A stretch of DNA of 64,000 bases, from assembly GCF_014654365.1 (NCBI RefSeq), contig NZ_BNAY01000004.1:496001-560000 (forward strand), written 5' to 3'. The DNA comes from Amycolatopsis oliviviridis. Its GTDB lineage: Bacteria; Actinomycetota; Actinomycetes; Mycobacteriales; Pseudonocardiaceae. This document shows, piece by piece, positions 15,330 through 24,081 of the stretch. The notes below the pieces were generated by a model. It was given only the letters and a program-made list of their open reading frames with translations, made no database searches and had not been told where the DNA came from. Each line of letters starts with the position of its first letter. Position 1 is the stretch's first letter. Made by a program: the position numbers and the translations under genes.

Positions 15330-16118
15330 ATGATGGGGCGGACGCATGCCCTGACCGGCTGGTGCGCGGGCCTCGCGCTCGCGCCCGCCGTCGGAGCGGG
15401 CACGGTGCACCAAGCGGTCGTGTTCGCCGCGACCACGGCCGGATTCGCCCTCCTTCCCGATCTCGACCATCCGGGCGCCCGCGCGTCGAAGCTGCTCGGC
15501 TGGTTCACCGGCGCGCTCTCCTGGCTGCTCCGCCGGGTTTCGGCCGCCCTCTACGCGCTGACCAAGGGACCGCGGGACGAGAAGGTCACCGGTAAGCACC
15601 GGCACCTCTCGCACACCGTGCTGTTCGCCGTCGGCCTCGGCTTCCTGACCTCCTGGGGCACCGCCGAGGGCGGGCCGTGGGCGGTGTTCGGCGTCGTCGT
15701 CCTCGGGCTGCTGCTCGCGGAAGGCGCGCTCGGGGACTGGCTGCTGCCGGTCAGCGGCGCAGCGGTCGGATGGTGGGTGTGGACCGCCCCGCCGGACAAG
15801 GCGGCGCAGCTCGCGGAGATCTCCGGCTGGCTCGGCATCGCCGTCGCGGCTGGGTGTTTCGTGCACTGCCTCGGCGACGCGCTGACCGAGTCCGGCTGCC
15901 CGTTCCTGTTCCCGATCCCGATCGCGGGCGAGACCTGGTACGAGATCCGGCCGCCGAAGCCACTGCGGTTCCGCACCGGCAAGAAGGTGGAGAACCGGCT
16001 GATCTTCCCGGTGTTCGCGGTCGCCGCCGTGGTGCTGATCCCGGGTGTCTGGGAGTACCTGTTCACCACGGCCCAGAGCCTGTTCACGCCGGAAGGCGCG
16101 CAGACCGCGGTCCAGTGA
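15330..16118 (+). CDS. YdjM-like membrane-bound metal-dependent hydrolase
   Basis: 262 aa with the motif MMGRTHALTGW at the N-terminus, LLPDLDHPGARASK near residue 42, TGKHRHLSHTVLF near 86, and HCLGDALTESGCPFLFPI near 180. These His/Asp sites define the LexA-regulated membrane-bound hydrolase family (YdjM). About five hydrophobic segments lie between them. No LexA box is visible upstream here. The substrate is unknown. Confidence 0.85.
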   Translation: MMGRTHALTGWCAGLALAPAVGAGTVHQAVVFAATTAGFALLPDLDHPGARASKLLGWFTGALSWLLRRVSAALYALTKGPRDEKVTGKHRHLSHTVLFAVGLGFLTSWGTAEGGPWAVFGVVVLGLLLAEGALGDWLLPVSGAAVGWWVWTAPPDKAAQLAEISGWLGIAVAAGCFVHCLGDALTESGCPFLFPIPIAGETWYEIRPPKPLRFRTGKKVENRLIFPVFAVAAVVLIPGVWEYLFTTAQSLFTPEGAQTAVQ

Positions 16119-16180
16119 GGAATGTCCTCGTCCGGGAAAGCGTTGAATCGGAACGCCGGACCCGGTTGAGGAGGGGAACA

Positions 16181-16756
16181 GTGGACAAGCCCGTGCTGCG
16201 CGCCGACGCGCGACGCAACCGAGCGAAGGTGCTCGCGGCGGCCGAAGAGGCCTTCGCCGTCGATGGTCTCGCCGTCCCCCTCGACGAGATCGCCCGCATC
16301 GCCGGTGTCGGCGCGGGCACCGTCTACCGGCATTTCCCCAGCAAGGAAGCGCTCTTCCAGGCCGTCGTCCTGGACCGCGTCGAGCAGTTCGCCCAGGAGG
16401 CACGCGACCTGCTGACCGCCGAAGACCCCGGCGAAGCGTTCTTCGACTTCTTCAAGCGCGTCGTCCAGCAGGCCTCCCGCAACCGGGCCCTGTGCGACGC
16501 GCTCGCCGAGACGACCGGGCTGGGCTTCAAAGTGAGCGCGGGCAACGACTTCCGGGCGGCTTCGCAGGCGCTGCTGACCCGGGCGCAGGCCGCGGGCGCG
16601 GTACGCGAGGACATCGACGGCGACGACCTGCGCGCCCTGATCGCCGGCTGCCTCGCCGCGGAACGGTATTCGCTGGAGGAACGCCATCTCGTGCGGATCG
16701 TCATCGACGGACTGCGCACCTTCCACTCAACTTGCACGCTGCGTAACAAAAAGTAA
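16181..16756 (+). CDS. TetR-family regulator
   Basis: 191 aa, GTG start with GAGGAGGGG 4 nt upstream. Basic N-terminus DARRNRAKVLAAAEEAF, then HTH LDEIARIAGVGAGTVYRHFPSKEALFQAV. The C-terminal domain matches the SbtR-like type (LIAGCLAAERYSLEE). It follows the YdjM-like gene by 62 nt. The regulon cannot be inferred. Confidence 0.88.
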   Translation: MDKPVLRADARRNRAKVLAAAEEAFAVDGLAVPLDEIARIAGVGAGTVYRHFPSKEALFQAVVLDRVEQFAQEARDLLTAEDPGEAFFDFFKRVVQQASRNRALCDALAETTGLGFKVSAGNDFRAASQALLTRAQAAGAVREDIDGDDLRALIAGCLAAERYSLEERHLVRIVIDGLRTFHSTCTLRNKK

Positions 16757-16809
16757 GATCAACGCGAGAAGTCCTCGTACCTGCGCTTCGCATGGCGAGG
16801 GGGTGCCGG

Positions 16810-17133
16810 ATGTTCGGTCAGGGTCCCACCACCGGTTCCGTCACGGTCGCGGCCATCGCGGGTCTCGCGACCGGACTGCTCGTCGCCGCCCTTTTGGTGG
16901 CAGGCCGCGAGTCACAGTCCCGCGTCCACGAAGTCGGCAGGACCCCCGCCCCGGCCACGACCTCCCGCTCGGTCGGGCCGGTCACGGTGACCGTGCCAGG
17001 AAGCGTCCCGGAACCCCTGGTGGTCACTCGCACCAGCACACCCGCGCCGCGCACGGTGACCCGGACGGTGACGCCGTCCACCACCTCGACGGAGCTCCCG
17101 CCCACTGCCACTTCGGGATTCCGGATCGACTGA
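16810..17133 (+). CDS. Hypothetical single-pass membrane protein with Ser/Thr/Pro-rich outer tail
   Basis: 107 aa. A hydrophobic segment at about residues 10-31 is followed by a low-complexity tail rich in Thr, Val and Pro with TVTVPG and TVTRTVTP repeats, as in cell-wall-spanning stalks. ATG at 16810 has GAGGGGG 6 nt upstream. I do not recognise a family. Confidence 0.6.
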   Translation: MFGQGPTTGSVTVAAIAGLATGLLVAALLVAGRESQSRVHEVGRTPAPATTSRSVGPVTVTVPGSVPEPLVVTRTSTPAPRTVTRTVTPSTTSTELPPTATSGFRID

Positions 17134-17169
17134 TGCAACCCGGACGGCCCCTCGCGACGTCTGCCCGGT

Positions 17170-17550
17170 ATGCGGCGGCTACCCGTTTTCGTCCTCCTGG
17201 TCGCGACTTTGACCGCGTGCCAATCGCCTGAGAAGGCCTGCCCGGCCATCGCGTTGGAGGACGGGATCTCCCTCGACGTCCCGCCGGAAGTCACCCGCGT
17301 GTCGATGGAGTTGTGCTGGGCCGGTGACTGCGTGACCAAAGCCGCGCCCGGTGGCGAGCACGTCTTCATCCCGGTCCGCGGTCTGCCGACCACGCCGATC
17401 AAGACCACGGTGACCCTCGACGACGGGAAGCCCCACTCACTCGTCGTGACGCCGGCGATCGCCTACCCGGCAGGCGAGGCCTGCGGCGGCGGCGCGGCGG
17501 TCGCGAAACTGGTCGTCACGCCCGGCGGCGGAATACGGCAAGAACCGTGA
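17170..17550 (+). CDS. Small lipoprotein
   Basis: 126 aa. A lipoprotein signal peptide ends in the lipobox LTAC (Cys17). The mature part has two Cys pairs (CPAI, CWAGDC) and a beta-rich composition. It starts 36 nt after the preceding membrane protein and is probably cotranscribed. A strong bidirectional terminator follows. Function unknown. Confidence 0.7.
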   Translation: MRRLPVFVLLVATLTACQSPEKACPAIALEDGISLDVPPEVTRVSMELCWAGDCVTKAAPGGEHVFIPVRGLPTTPIKTTVTLDDGKPHSLVVTPAIAYPAGEACGGGAAVAKLVVTPGGGIRQEP

Positions 17551-17585
17551 AGGCCGTCCTCCCCGTCGGACGGCCTTCACGGTTT
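17544..17585. terminator. Bidirectional terminator with 16-bp perfect stem
   Basis: Arms 17544-17559 and 17568-17583 are perfect inverted repeats around an 8-nt loop, between the convergent lipoprotein and ABC permease genes. The stem carries the GTGAAGGCC core that recurs in other palindromes of this window. Confidence 0.75.
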
Positions 17586-17594
17586 CCCCTGCGG

Positions 17595-19229
17595 CTAGCC
17601 GACGTCGCGACGCCGCCAGCCCATGAGCCCGGCCACGAGCGCGACCACGGCGACCCCGGTCAACCAGACCAGCGGTGTCGCGGTGAACTCCGCGGCGGGC
17701 AGCTTCGGAACGTGCGAGAACGGCGAGGCGTCCAGCAGCACCTGCGGCAGGTTCAGCACCGCGCCGAACAGGCTGAGCAGCAACGCCAGCCCGGCGATCG
17801 CCCACGCCGCCGTCGAGAACTTCGGCGCCAGGCCGAAAATCGTCACGGCGAGGCCGGTGATCACCCAGATCGCCGGGAGTTGCGCCAGCGAAGCGACCAC
17901 CATGTCCCCGACGGAGTCGCCGATCGTGCCCGACCGCATCCCGTTCGACAGTCCTAAAAGGACACCGCTGACGACCATCATCAGCGCCGTGCCGCCGAAC
18001 GCGAACACGAGGTGGCTCCCCAGCAGCCGCAGCCTGCCGACGCCCGTCGCGAGCAGCGGTTCGACGCGGATCGCGGTCTCCTCGGCCCGGAGCCGCAACG
18101 CGGCCTGCACCCCGTAGAGCGCGATGACCATGGCGAACAGGCCGGTCATCGCCGCCATGAAGGCGTCGATCAGCCCGTCCGTGCCGCCGAGGCGCTGGAA
18201 GATCTCCTTCGCCTGCTCGCTCTGCCCGACGACGTCGCCGATCCCGCTCGCGACCGAGCCGAACACCGCGGCGCAGACCGCCGTGCCGATCACCCAGCCG
18301 ATCAACGGACCCCGGTGCAGCCGCCACGCCAGCGCGAACGGGCTGCGCAGCGACGCCGCCGCTTCGGCGGGGCCGGGACGCGGCGGGATGATGCCGGTGC
18401 CGACGTCACGCCGCGGGAGCAACGCGTAGCCGGCGGCGCCGACGACCACGGTCGCGGCCAGCGGCAGCAGGAAAACCCACCAGCGCTCGTCGGCGAACGG
18501 CCGGATCTGCTGCGCCCAGCCGATCGGGGACAGCCACGAAACCCAGGTCGCGTCCGAGGTCGAGTCGCCGACCGCCCGCAGCAGGAACGCGACACCGACG
18601 GCGGTGGCGCCGATCCCGTTGGCGGTCCTCGAATACTCGGCCACCTGGACGGCGACCGCCGCGACCGCGGTGAAGACCAGCCCGGTCGCCGCGGTGGCGG
18701 CGCCGAGCGCCCAAGCGCCGTCGGCGGGCAGCTTCGCGCCGATCATCAGCCCGGTCTCGACGAAGCCGATGAGGACACTCGCCCCGGCGGACACCAGCAC
18801 GCCCGAGGTCAGCAGGGCGTACCGGCCGACCACCGCGGAGGCCAGCAGTTCCGCGCGGCCGGTGTCCTCCTCGGCGCGGGTGTGCCGGGTGACGGTGAAG
18901 ACCGCCATCAGCCCGATGATCAGGGCGAGGAAGCCGCCGAGCCGCCACGCGGTGAACCCGCCCGCGGTCGAGAGGTCGAAGGCCGGACCGTAGATCAGCG
19001 AAAGCGACGGGTTCGCGCCCATGCTCGCGGTGAGCCCGGCCCGTTCGGCGGCCGTCGGGTACAGCGTTTCGAACGTCCCCGACGACGTCGACGGCATGAT
19101 CCCGAGCAGCACGATCCAGATCGGCAGGACGATCCGGTCGCGCCGCAACGCCAGCCTGGTCAGCTGCCAGGTGCCGACCAGACCGTGCGCCGGTCCCGAA
19201 ACGAGGGGGCGGTCGAGCGTCGCGGTCAT
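17595..19229 (-). CDS. ABC-2-type exporter permease
   Basis: 544 aa with about twelve hydrophobic segments in two similar halves, matching the actinobacterial permeases annotated as exporters of polyketide antibiotics. It is translationally coupled (4-nt overlap) to the ATPase gene upstream. Together they form one exporter controlled by the divergent MarR-like gene at 20217. The exported compound is unknown. Confidence 0.88.
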   Translation of the reverse strand: MTATLDRPLVSGPAHGLVGTWQLTRLALRRDRIVLPIWIVLLGIMPSTSSGTFETLYPTAAERAGLTASMGANPSLSLIYGPAFDLSTAGGFTAWRLGGFLALIIGLMAVFTVTRHTRAEEDTGRAELLASAVVGRYALLTSGVLVSAGASVLIGFVETGLMIGAKLPADGAWALGAATAATGLVFTAVAAVAVQVAEYSRTANGIGATAVGVAFLLRAVGDSTSDATWVSWLSPIGWAQQIRPFADERWWVFLLPLAATVVVGAAGYALLPRRDVGTGIIPPRPGPAEAAASLRSPFALAWRLHRGPLIGWVIGTAVCAAVFGSVASGIGDVVGQSEQAKEIFQRLGGTDGLIDAFMAAMTGLFAMVIALYGVQAALRLRAEETAIRVEPLLATGVGRLRLLGSHLVFAFGGTALMMVVSGVLLGLSNGMRSGTIGDSVGDMVVASLAQLPAIWVITGLAVTIFGLAPKFSTAAWAIAGLALLLSLFGAVLNLPQVLLDASPFSHVPKLPAAEFTATPLVWLTGVAVVALVAGLMGWRRRDVG

Positions 19230-20122
19230 TTCGCGCTCGCTTCGGTGGTGTAGTGGCGGAGGAACAGCTCCTCCAGCGTCGGCGGCTGGCTGGTCAGGCT
19301 GCGGACGCCGACCTCGGTGAGCTGACGCAGCGCCTCGTCGAGCGACCGGGTTTCGACGTCGAACCGGACCCGGTTGCCCTCGACCTTGAGGTCGTGGATG
19401 TTCGCCAGCCTGGTCAGCCCGTTCGGCGGTCCGGCGAGTTCGGCCGAGATCGACGTCCGGGTGAGGTGCCGGAGGTCGGCCAGCGTGCCGGTCTCGACGG
19501 TGCGCCCGTTGCGGATGATGCTGACCTTGTCGCAGAGCGCCTCGACCTCGGCCAGGATGTGGCTCGACAGCAGCACCGTGCGGCCCTGCTCGCGCTCCTC
19601 CTGGATCGCGTACTGGAAGGTGGCCTCCATCAGCGGGTCGAGCCCGGAGGTCGGCTCGTCGAGGATCAGCAGGTCCACGTGCGAGGCCAGCGCGGCCACG
19701 ATCGCGACCTTCTGCCGGTTGCCCTTCGAGTAGGTGCGCCCCTTCTTCTTGGGGTCGAGGTCGAAGCGTTCGATGAGGTCCTTGCGGCGGCGCTGGTCGA
19801 GGCCGCCCCTCAGCCGTCCCAGCAGGTCGATCACCTCGCCGCCGGAGAGGTTGGGCCAGAGGTTCACGTCGCCGGGGACGTAGGCGAGGCGCCGGTGCAG
19901 GCTCGCCGCGTCCTTCCAGGGGTCGCCGCCGAGCAGGCGGACGTCGCCCGAGTCTGCGTGGAGCAGGCCGAGCAGGACCCGGACGGTGGTCGACTTCCCC
20001 GCGCCGTTCGGGCCGAGGAAGCCGTGCACCTCCCCAGCGGGTACCTGCAGGTCAAGGCCGTCCAAAGCCTTGGTCCGGCCGAAGGATTTGTGGAGGCCGG
20101 AGATGGAGATGGCGTTTTCCAT
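19226..20122 (-). CDS. ABC exporter ATP-binding protein
   Basis: 298 aa with Walker A GPNGAGKST (about residues 38-46), a signature at NLSGGEVIDLL, Walker B LLILDEPTSGLDP and the H-loop SSHIL. The C-terminal 80 residues are the drug-exporter extension. It is the first gene of the exporter operon, divergent from the MarR-like regulator. Confidence 0.93.
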   Translation of the reverse strand: MENAISISGLHKSFGRTKALDGLDLQVPAGEVHGFLGPNGAGKSTTVRVLLGLLHADSGDVRLLGGDPWKDAASLHRRLAYVPGDVNLWPNLSGGEVIDLLGRLRGGLDQRRRKDLIERFDLDPKKKGRTYSKGNRQKVAIVAALASHVDLLILDEPTSGLDPLMEATFQYAIQEEREQGRTVLLSSHILAEVEALCDKVSIIRNGRTVETGTLADLRHLTRTSISAELAGPPNGLTRLANIHDLKVEGNRVRFDVETRSLDEALRQLTEVGVRSLTSQPPTLEELFLRHYTTEASAK

Positions 20123-20142
20123 GGATCTGAAGGTACAGTGAT

Positions 20143-20158
20143 TTCACGAAGTTGTGAA
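20143..20158. promoter_or_regulatory. Candidate operator TTCAC-N6-GTGAA
   Basis: The inverted repeat TTCAC-GAAGTT-GTGAA lies between the divergent ABC exporter and MarR-like genes and probably overlaps the exporter promoter. Assignment to the neighbouring regulator is by position only. Confidence 0.45.
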
Positions 20159-20216
20159 GTTAAGAAAACGTATGGATGGTGTGATCACTCTGGGGGAGGT
20201 AAGAGAGGATGTGCTC

Positions 20217-20720
20217 ATGACGACGACGCCTGAGAGTGCTTCGAGCACCGAGAGAGACGAGGACGCCGTCCGCCGTTACGTGGAGCACCTGGGCCTCACG
20301 CTTTCCCAGATCGGGATGCAGCGGATGCCGGCCAGGGTGTTCGCCGCGCTGATGACCACCGACGCCGGTCGGCTCACCGCGGCCGAACTGGCAGACCAGC
20401 TCTCGGTGAGCCCCGCCGCGATCTCGGGGGCCGTGCGCTGGCTGGAGCAGATCGGCCTGGTCGCCAAGGAACGTGAGCCGGGCTCGCGCCGCGACCACTA
20501 CCGCCTCTTCGACGACCTCTGGTACGCCACCTTCATGAAACGCGACCGCATGATCACCCTGTGGCGCGACGCCGCCGACGAGGGCGTTGCTGCCCTTGGC
20601 GCGGACACGCCGGCGGGGGAGCGGATCGCCGAGATGCGGGACTTCCTGAGCTTCATGATCAAGGAGCTCAACGACATGTACGCGAAGTGGCACGAGATGC
20701 GGGACGCGAAGGGCAAGTAG
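20217..20720 (+). CDS. MarR/GbsR-like transcriptional regulator
   Basis: 167 aa. Winged helix LTAAELADQLSVSPAAISGAVRWLEQIGLVAKEREPGSRRDHYRL (about residues 57-100) and a C-terminal helix for dimerisation. ATG at 20217 has AGAGGA 7 nt upstream; earlier in-frame starts lack such a site. Divergent from the ABC exporter, which it presumably represses. Confidence 0.85.
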   Translation: MTTTPESASSTERDEDAVRRYVEHLGLTLSQIGMQRMPARVFAALMTTDAGRLTAAELADQLSVSPAAISGAVRWLEQIGLVAKEREPGSRRDHYRLFDDLWYATFMKRDRMITLWRDAADEGVAALGADTPAGERIAEMRDFLSFMIKELNDMYAKWHEMRDAKGK

Positions 20721-20733
20721 CCAGAGCGTTTAG

Positions 20734-21318
20734 TCAAAGGGCTCGCGACAGTGTCGTCGCGAGCCGCTCCGCCCACTCGTCCAGTTCCGTTTCCGGCGGC
20801 TCCCTGTCCTCGAACGACGCCAGGAACGCGTACTGGAAACATGCCCCGAGTAGCAGGGACGCCGAAACCTCCAGGTCCGCGTCCTCGCGGATCCGGCCCA
20901 GCCGGCGCTCCTCGTCCAGGTACTCGGTGACGCGCGCGAGCGGGACGTCCGGCCCGCTCTGCCTGCTCATGACCTTTTCCCGGTGCGCCGCGAGCAGTTC
21001 CCGCGAGGAGAACAGCGACACCGCGATCGGGAAACTCTCCAGGTAGAACGACAGCGTGATCCGCGCCAGCCGGACGAGGTTCGCCGCGAGCGGGGTGTCC
21101 GCCGCGGTCCTCATCAACTCGTCCAGCGTCGTCCCGAGCGCGGGCAGCCGCTCGGTCAGCACGCTCGTGAAGATCTCGGTCTTGTCCTTGAAGTGCTTGT
21201 ACAGCAACGCCTCGGAGTAGCCCGCCGCTCGCGCGATGGCCTTCGTCGTCGTGTGCGCGTAGCCCTGCTCGCGCATCACCTTCGCCGCCGCGGCGACGAT
21301 CTCCTCGCGGCTTCCCAT
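20734..21318 (-). CDS. TetR-family regulator
   Basis: 194 aa with HTH TTKAIARAAGYSEALLYKHFKDKTEIF (about residues 24-50). It is divergent to an NAD(P)-binding protein gene. The 96-bp gap contains a 34-bp palindrome (21362-21395) that is almost certainly its operator. Confidence 0.92.
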   Translation of the reverse strand: MGSREEIVAAAAKVMREQGYAHTTTKAIARAAGYSEALLYKHFKDKTEIFTSVLTERLPALGTTLDELMRTAADTPLAANLVRLARITLSFYLESFPIAVSLFSSRELLAAHREKVMSRQSGPDVPLARVTEYLDEERRLGRIREDADLEVSASLLLGACFQYAFLASFEDREPPETELDEWAERLATTLSRAL

Positions 21319-21361
21319 GTTCGCTCCTGAGGGCTTCTCAGCGTTCGCTCGACAAGTGGTC

Positions 21362-21395
21362 AGTGAACACTCACCATAGTGGGTGAGTGTTCACT
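21362..21395. promoter_or_regulatory. TetR operator: 14-bp perfect inverted repeat
   Basis: Arms AGTGAACACTCACC and GGTGAGTGTTCACT are separated by 6 nt. It lies between the divergent TetR gene and the NAD(P)-binding gene and ends 19 nt before the latter's ATG. Length and symmetry fit a TetR dimer-pair site. Confidence 0.85.
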
Positions 21396-21414
21396 AACCC
21401 AGGAAGGCGTGATC

Positions 21415-22047
21415 ATGAAACTCACCGTTCTCGGTGCCACGGGCGGGGTCGGCTCCGAAGTCGTCAAGCAGGCGCTGGCCGCGGGGCACCACGTCACGGC
21501 GGTCGTCCGTGACCCGTCCCGGCTGACCGCCGAGGGCGAACGGCTGGACGTCGTCGTCGCCGGACTGTCCGAGCACGGCGCGCTGACCGAGGCGGTTTCC
21601 GGCCGCGACGCGGTGATCTCGGCCCTCGGCGCCCGCGACCGCAACCCGACGACCGTCGTCACCGACGGGGTCCGCGCCGCCCTCGCCGCGCTCGGGTCGG
21701 CCGGTAGCCGGCGGCTGCTCGTGGTGACCGCCAGCGGACCGTTCGTCGACGGCGACCCTTTCTTCACCAGGAACGTCGTGAAGCCGATCCTCGGCAGGAT
21801 CCTCCGGCACGCCTTCGCCGACATGGTCGCCGCCGAGCGGATCGTGCGCGCGAGCGACGTCGACTGGACGATCGTGCGCCCGCCGCGCCTGCTGAACGGG
21901 CCGCACACCGGCGTCATCGCCGCCAGCACCGAAGGCAACGTCCCGGGGAGCTACAGCCTCAACCGCGCCGACGTCGCCGACTACCTGCTTCGCGCGGCTT
22001 CGGACGACTCGCTCATCCGGCAGACGGTCGCGATCGCCCACGGCTGA
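21415..22047 (+). CDS. NAD(P)H-binding NmrA/SDR-like protein
   Basis: 210 aa with an N-terminal GATGGVGSEVVKQAL nucleotide-binding motif (residues 7-21) and the atypical-SDR layout (VTASGPFVDGDPF, DWTIVRPPRLLNG). Proteins of this type include biliverdin-reductase-like and quinone-linked enzymes. Start ATG has AGGAAGG 7 nt upstream. Its promoter carries the TetR palindrome. A 64-bp palindromic element starts 3 nt after the stop. Confidence 0.85.
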   Translation: MKLTVLGATGGVGSEVVKQALAAGHHVTAVVRDPSRLTAEGERLDVVVAGLSEHGALTEAVSGRDAVISALGARDRNPTTVVTDGVRAALAALGSAGSRRLLVVTASGPFVDGDPFFTRNVVKPILGRILRHAFADMVAAERIVRASDVDWTIVRPPRLLNGPHTGVIAASTEGNVPGSYSLNRADVADYLLRAASDDSLIRQTVAIAHG

Positions 22048-22049
22048 CC

Positions 22050-22113
22050 CGCGTTTCGTCCTCTCGATGCGGTTGTCGCGTGCGCAACGATCGCGTTCAG
22101 AGGACGAAACGCG
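22050..22113. repeat. 64-bp two-tier palindromic repeat, copy 1
   Basis: Outer arms of 15 bp (CGCGTTTCGTCCTCT and its complement, 22050-22064 and 22099-22113) enclose a weaker inner palindrome. A second copy of the same length with identical outer arms lies at 32433-32496. Both begin a few bases after a plus-strand stop codon, so they may act as terminators or mRNA stabilisers. Confidence 0.8.
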
Positions 22114-22129
22114 GAAGTAGAGTCGCGGC

Positions 22130-22855
22130 GTGATCAGCCGTGCGGTGGTGCTCGCCCCGATCCTGCTCGCGCAAGCCGTCCGGGTGCGCCGAACGACGCC
22201 CAGGCTGCCCGCCGCGTCGGGGCCGGTCAGCGGCCTCGTGGCGGGCGACGGCATCCCGGTGCGGCTCGCGGTGCTCGGGGAGTCCACTGTGGATGGCGTC
22301 GGCGCCGCGACGCACGCCGAGGCGCTGACCGGACGGCTCGCGGACGAGCTCGCGCGGGACGGCGGCGCGGTCGCCTGGCAGGCCGTCGGCAAGACCGGGG
22401 CCAACGCCCGGGTGGTGCGTGAAGACCTGCTGCCGCTGCTCGAACCGGCCGACCTCGTGGTGATCGCGCTGGGCGTCAACGACACGATCGAACTGCATTC
22501 GGCCACGCGCTACCGGCGCGACCTGCTCGATCTGATCGTCTCGCTGCGACGGCGGGTCGGCCGGGTACCGGTGGTGCTGGCCGGCGTGCCGCCGATGGGC
22601 CGGTTCCCCGCGCTGCCGCGTCCGCTGCGGGACGTCCTCGGCTCGCGGTCGGCCACCCTCGACGCCGCGGCCGCCCGGCTGGCGTCGCTGCCCGGCGTCG
22701 TCCACGTCCCGATGCCCGCCGCGATGCTGGACCCCGCGACCTTCGCCGAAGACCGTTTCCACCCAGGTCCCGAGGGCTACCGGCGCTGGGCCGAACAACT
22801 CGCTGAAGTGAGCCTGCAACTACTCAGCGACACCAATCAGTGGCAAAAGCGCTGA
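22130..22855 (+). CDS. SGNH/GDSL-type esterase
   Basis: 241 aa, GTG start. SGNH blocks: LGESTVDGVGA (GES instead of GDS, nucleophile Ser), GKTGANARV (Gly block), LGVND (Asn block) and DRFHPGPEGY (Asp and His). The N-terminal 16 residues are hydrophobic and may anchor it to the membrane. Substrate unknown. Confidence 0.88.
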   Translation: MISRAVVLAPILLAQAVRVRRTTPRLPAASGPVSGLVAGDGIPVRLAVLGESTVDGVGAATHAEALTGRLADELARDGGAVAWQAVGKTGANARVVREDLLPLLEPADLVVIALGVNDTIELHSATRYRRDLLDLIVSLRRRVGRVPVVLAGVPPMGRFPALPRPLRDVLGSRSATLDAAAARLASLPGVVHVPMPAAMLDPATFAEDRFHPGPEGYRRWAEQLAEVSLQLLSDTNQWQKR

Positions 22856-22971
22856 TCAGGTCACTCGCCTGCCACAGATTAAGAAATTTCCGCGAAAAAG
22901 CTGGCTCTGCGTGTATCTGGTGGCAGCCTCGTTGCGTCCTATGGAGCAGTCGAGGAAATGAGGGACACCCG

Positions 22972-23145
22972 ATGACGACCGAGACCAACACCGCGCCCGT
23001 CGACGACGAAGCCACGGCCACCGAGGACCTCGAGGAAACTCAGAAGCCGGGCCCGGTCACCGCGCCGGCACCGACCCCGACCCGTACCGGCGTGCGCCCG
23101 GACGGCAACTGGGAACCGAACGGCACCAAACCGCCGGTGAACTGA
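22972..23145 (+). CDS. Small acidic Pro/Thr-rich peptide, 57 aa
   Basis: ATG at 22972 with GAGGG about 9 nt upstream. The product has an acidic Thr/Glu-rich N-terminal half and a Pro-rich second half ending GVRPDGNWEPNGTKPPVN. There is no Cys, no signal peptide and no hydrophobic segment. Two stacked hairpins follow before the sigma factor gene. It lies directly upstream of the sigma/TPR-CHAT operon and could be a substrate or effector of it, but also an unrelated small protein. The family is not recognised. Confidence 0.55.
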   Translation: MTTETNTAPVDDEATATEDLEETQKPGPVTAPAPTPTRTGVRPDGNWEPNGTKPPVN

Positions 23146-23158
23146 ACGCACACAGACA

Positions 23159-23325
23159 GGTGATGTCCGGAGGCCGAGGGGGCCTCCGGGCATCACCTCC
23201 GGGTGCTCCTTCGGGGGAGGGGGACACCTGGACGCGGGCCCGTTGGGGAGCGGGCCCGGGGGGAGGGAAAAAAGGACCGGCCGGTGCGCAGTCCACACCT
23301 ACTCGCGCCGGCCGGTGCCTTTGTC
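23159..23325 (+). terminator. Two stacked hairpins after the small peptide gene
   Basis: The first hairpin has arms 23159-23175 and 23181-23197 (GGTGATG-t-CCGGAGGCC type). The second has arms at about 23272-23288 and 23304-23322 built on CCGGCCGG and ends in CCTTTGTCC. They fill most of the 330-base gap before the sigma gene and should insulate it. Nothing else is seen in the gap. Confidence 0.65.
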
Positions 23326-23475
23326 CTCTCCCCACGCCGAGGGGGATGACCGAAACTCGACGAAAAAGTTAGTGACTTGATGTATCCCAGAGCCTCTTGC
23401 ACGCTCCTTCTCCCCGAAGGGCCCGCGATACTGCCAGCGCCGACACGAAGACACGTCCGAAGTGGGGCAGATACG

Positions 23476-24081
23476 GTGACCGACGTGCAAACGACCGAGG
23501 TAGACCCGCCATGGGAAGGACTGACCGGTGCCGACCTGCATGCCGCCTGCATGCGCGCGGCGCGGGCCGGTGACCGCCAGGCGATGGACAGACTTGTGCA
23601 CGAGCTGACCCCGCTCGTGTGGCATGTCGCGCGCGCGAACGGGCTCGATCGCCTGACCGCCGAGGACGTGGTCCAGACGGTATGGCTCGCCCTGTTCAGC
23701 CAGCTCGAGAAACTCCGTGACCCCAAGGCGCTCGCCGCCTGGTTGATCACCACCACCAGACGTGAAGCCCAACATCCTTTCGGCCGCCGCGCCCAGCCCG
23801 TCCCGCTGACCGACGAGCTGGCCGAAAGCATGGAGAGCACCCACCCGGCCCCCGAAGAGGAAGCCGTCCGCGCCGACCGGGATCGCCGGGTCTGGCGCGC
23901 CTTCCTCCGCCTGCCGCACCGTTGTCAGCAGCTCCTTCGGCTGACCGTGCTCGCCGGGCGGGCCGAATACCAGCTGGTCGCCGAAGCACTCCGCATGCCG
24001 CGCGGAAGTGTCGGCCCGACCAGGGGCCGTTGCCTCGAATCGATGCGCGACCTACTGGCCCACGAAGGGGGAAGCCGATGA
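23476..24081 (+). CDS. ECF-like sigma factor
   Basis: 201 aa. Region 2: MDRLVHELTPLVWHVARANGLDRLTAEDVVQTVWLALFSQLEKLRDPKALAAWLITTTRREA. Region 4: FLRLPHRCQQLLRLTVL then the HTH AEYQLVAEALRMPRGSVGPTRGRCLESMRDLL. GTG at 23476 is the start. Its stop overlaps the next ATG (ATGA), coupling it to the 159-aa protein, the position usual for an anti-sigma partner. A TPR-CHAT protease gene completes the operon. Confidence 0.9.
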   Translation: MTDVQTTEVDPPWEGLTGADLHAACMRAARAGDRQAMDRLVHELTPLVWHVARANGLDRLTAEDVVQTVWLALFSQLEKLRDPKALAAWLITTTRREAQHPFGRRAQPVPLTDELAESMESTHPAPEEEAVRADRDRRVWRAFLRLPHRCQQLLRLTVLAGRAEYQLVAEALRMPRGSVGPTRGRCLESMRDLLAHEGGSR

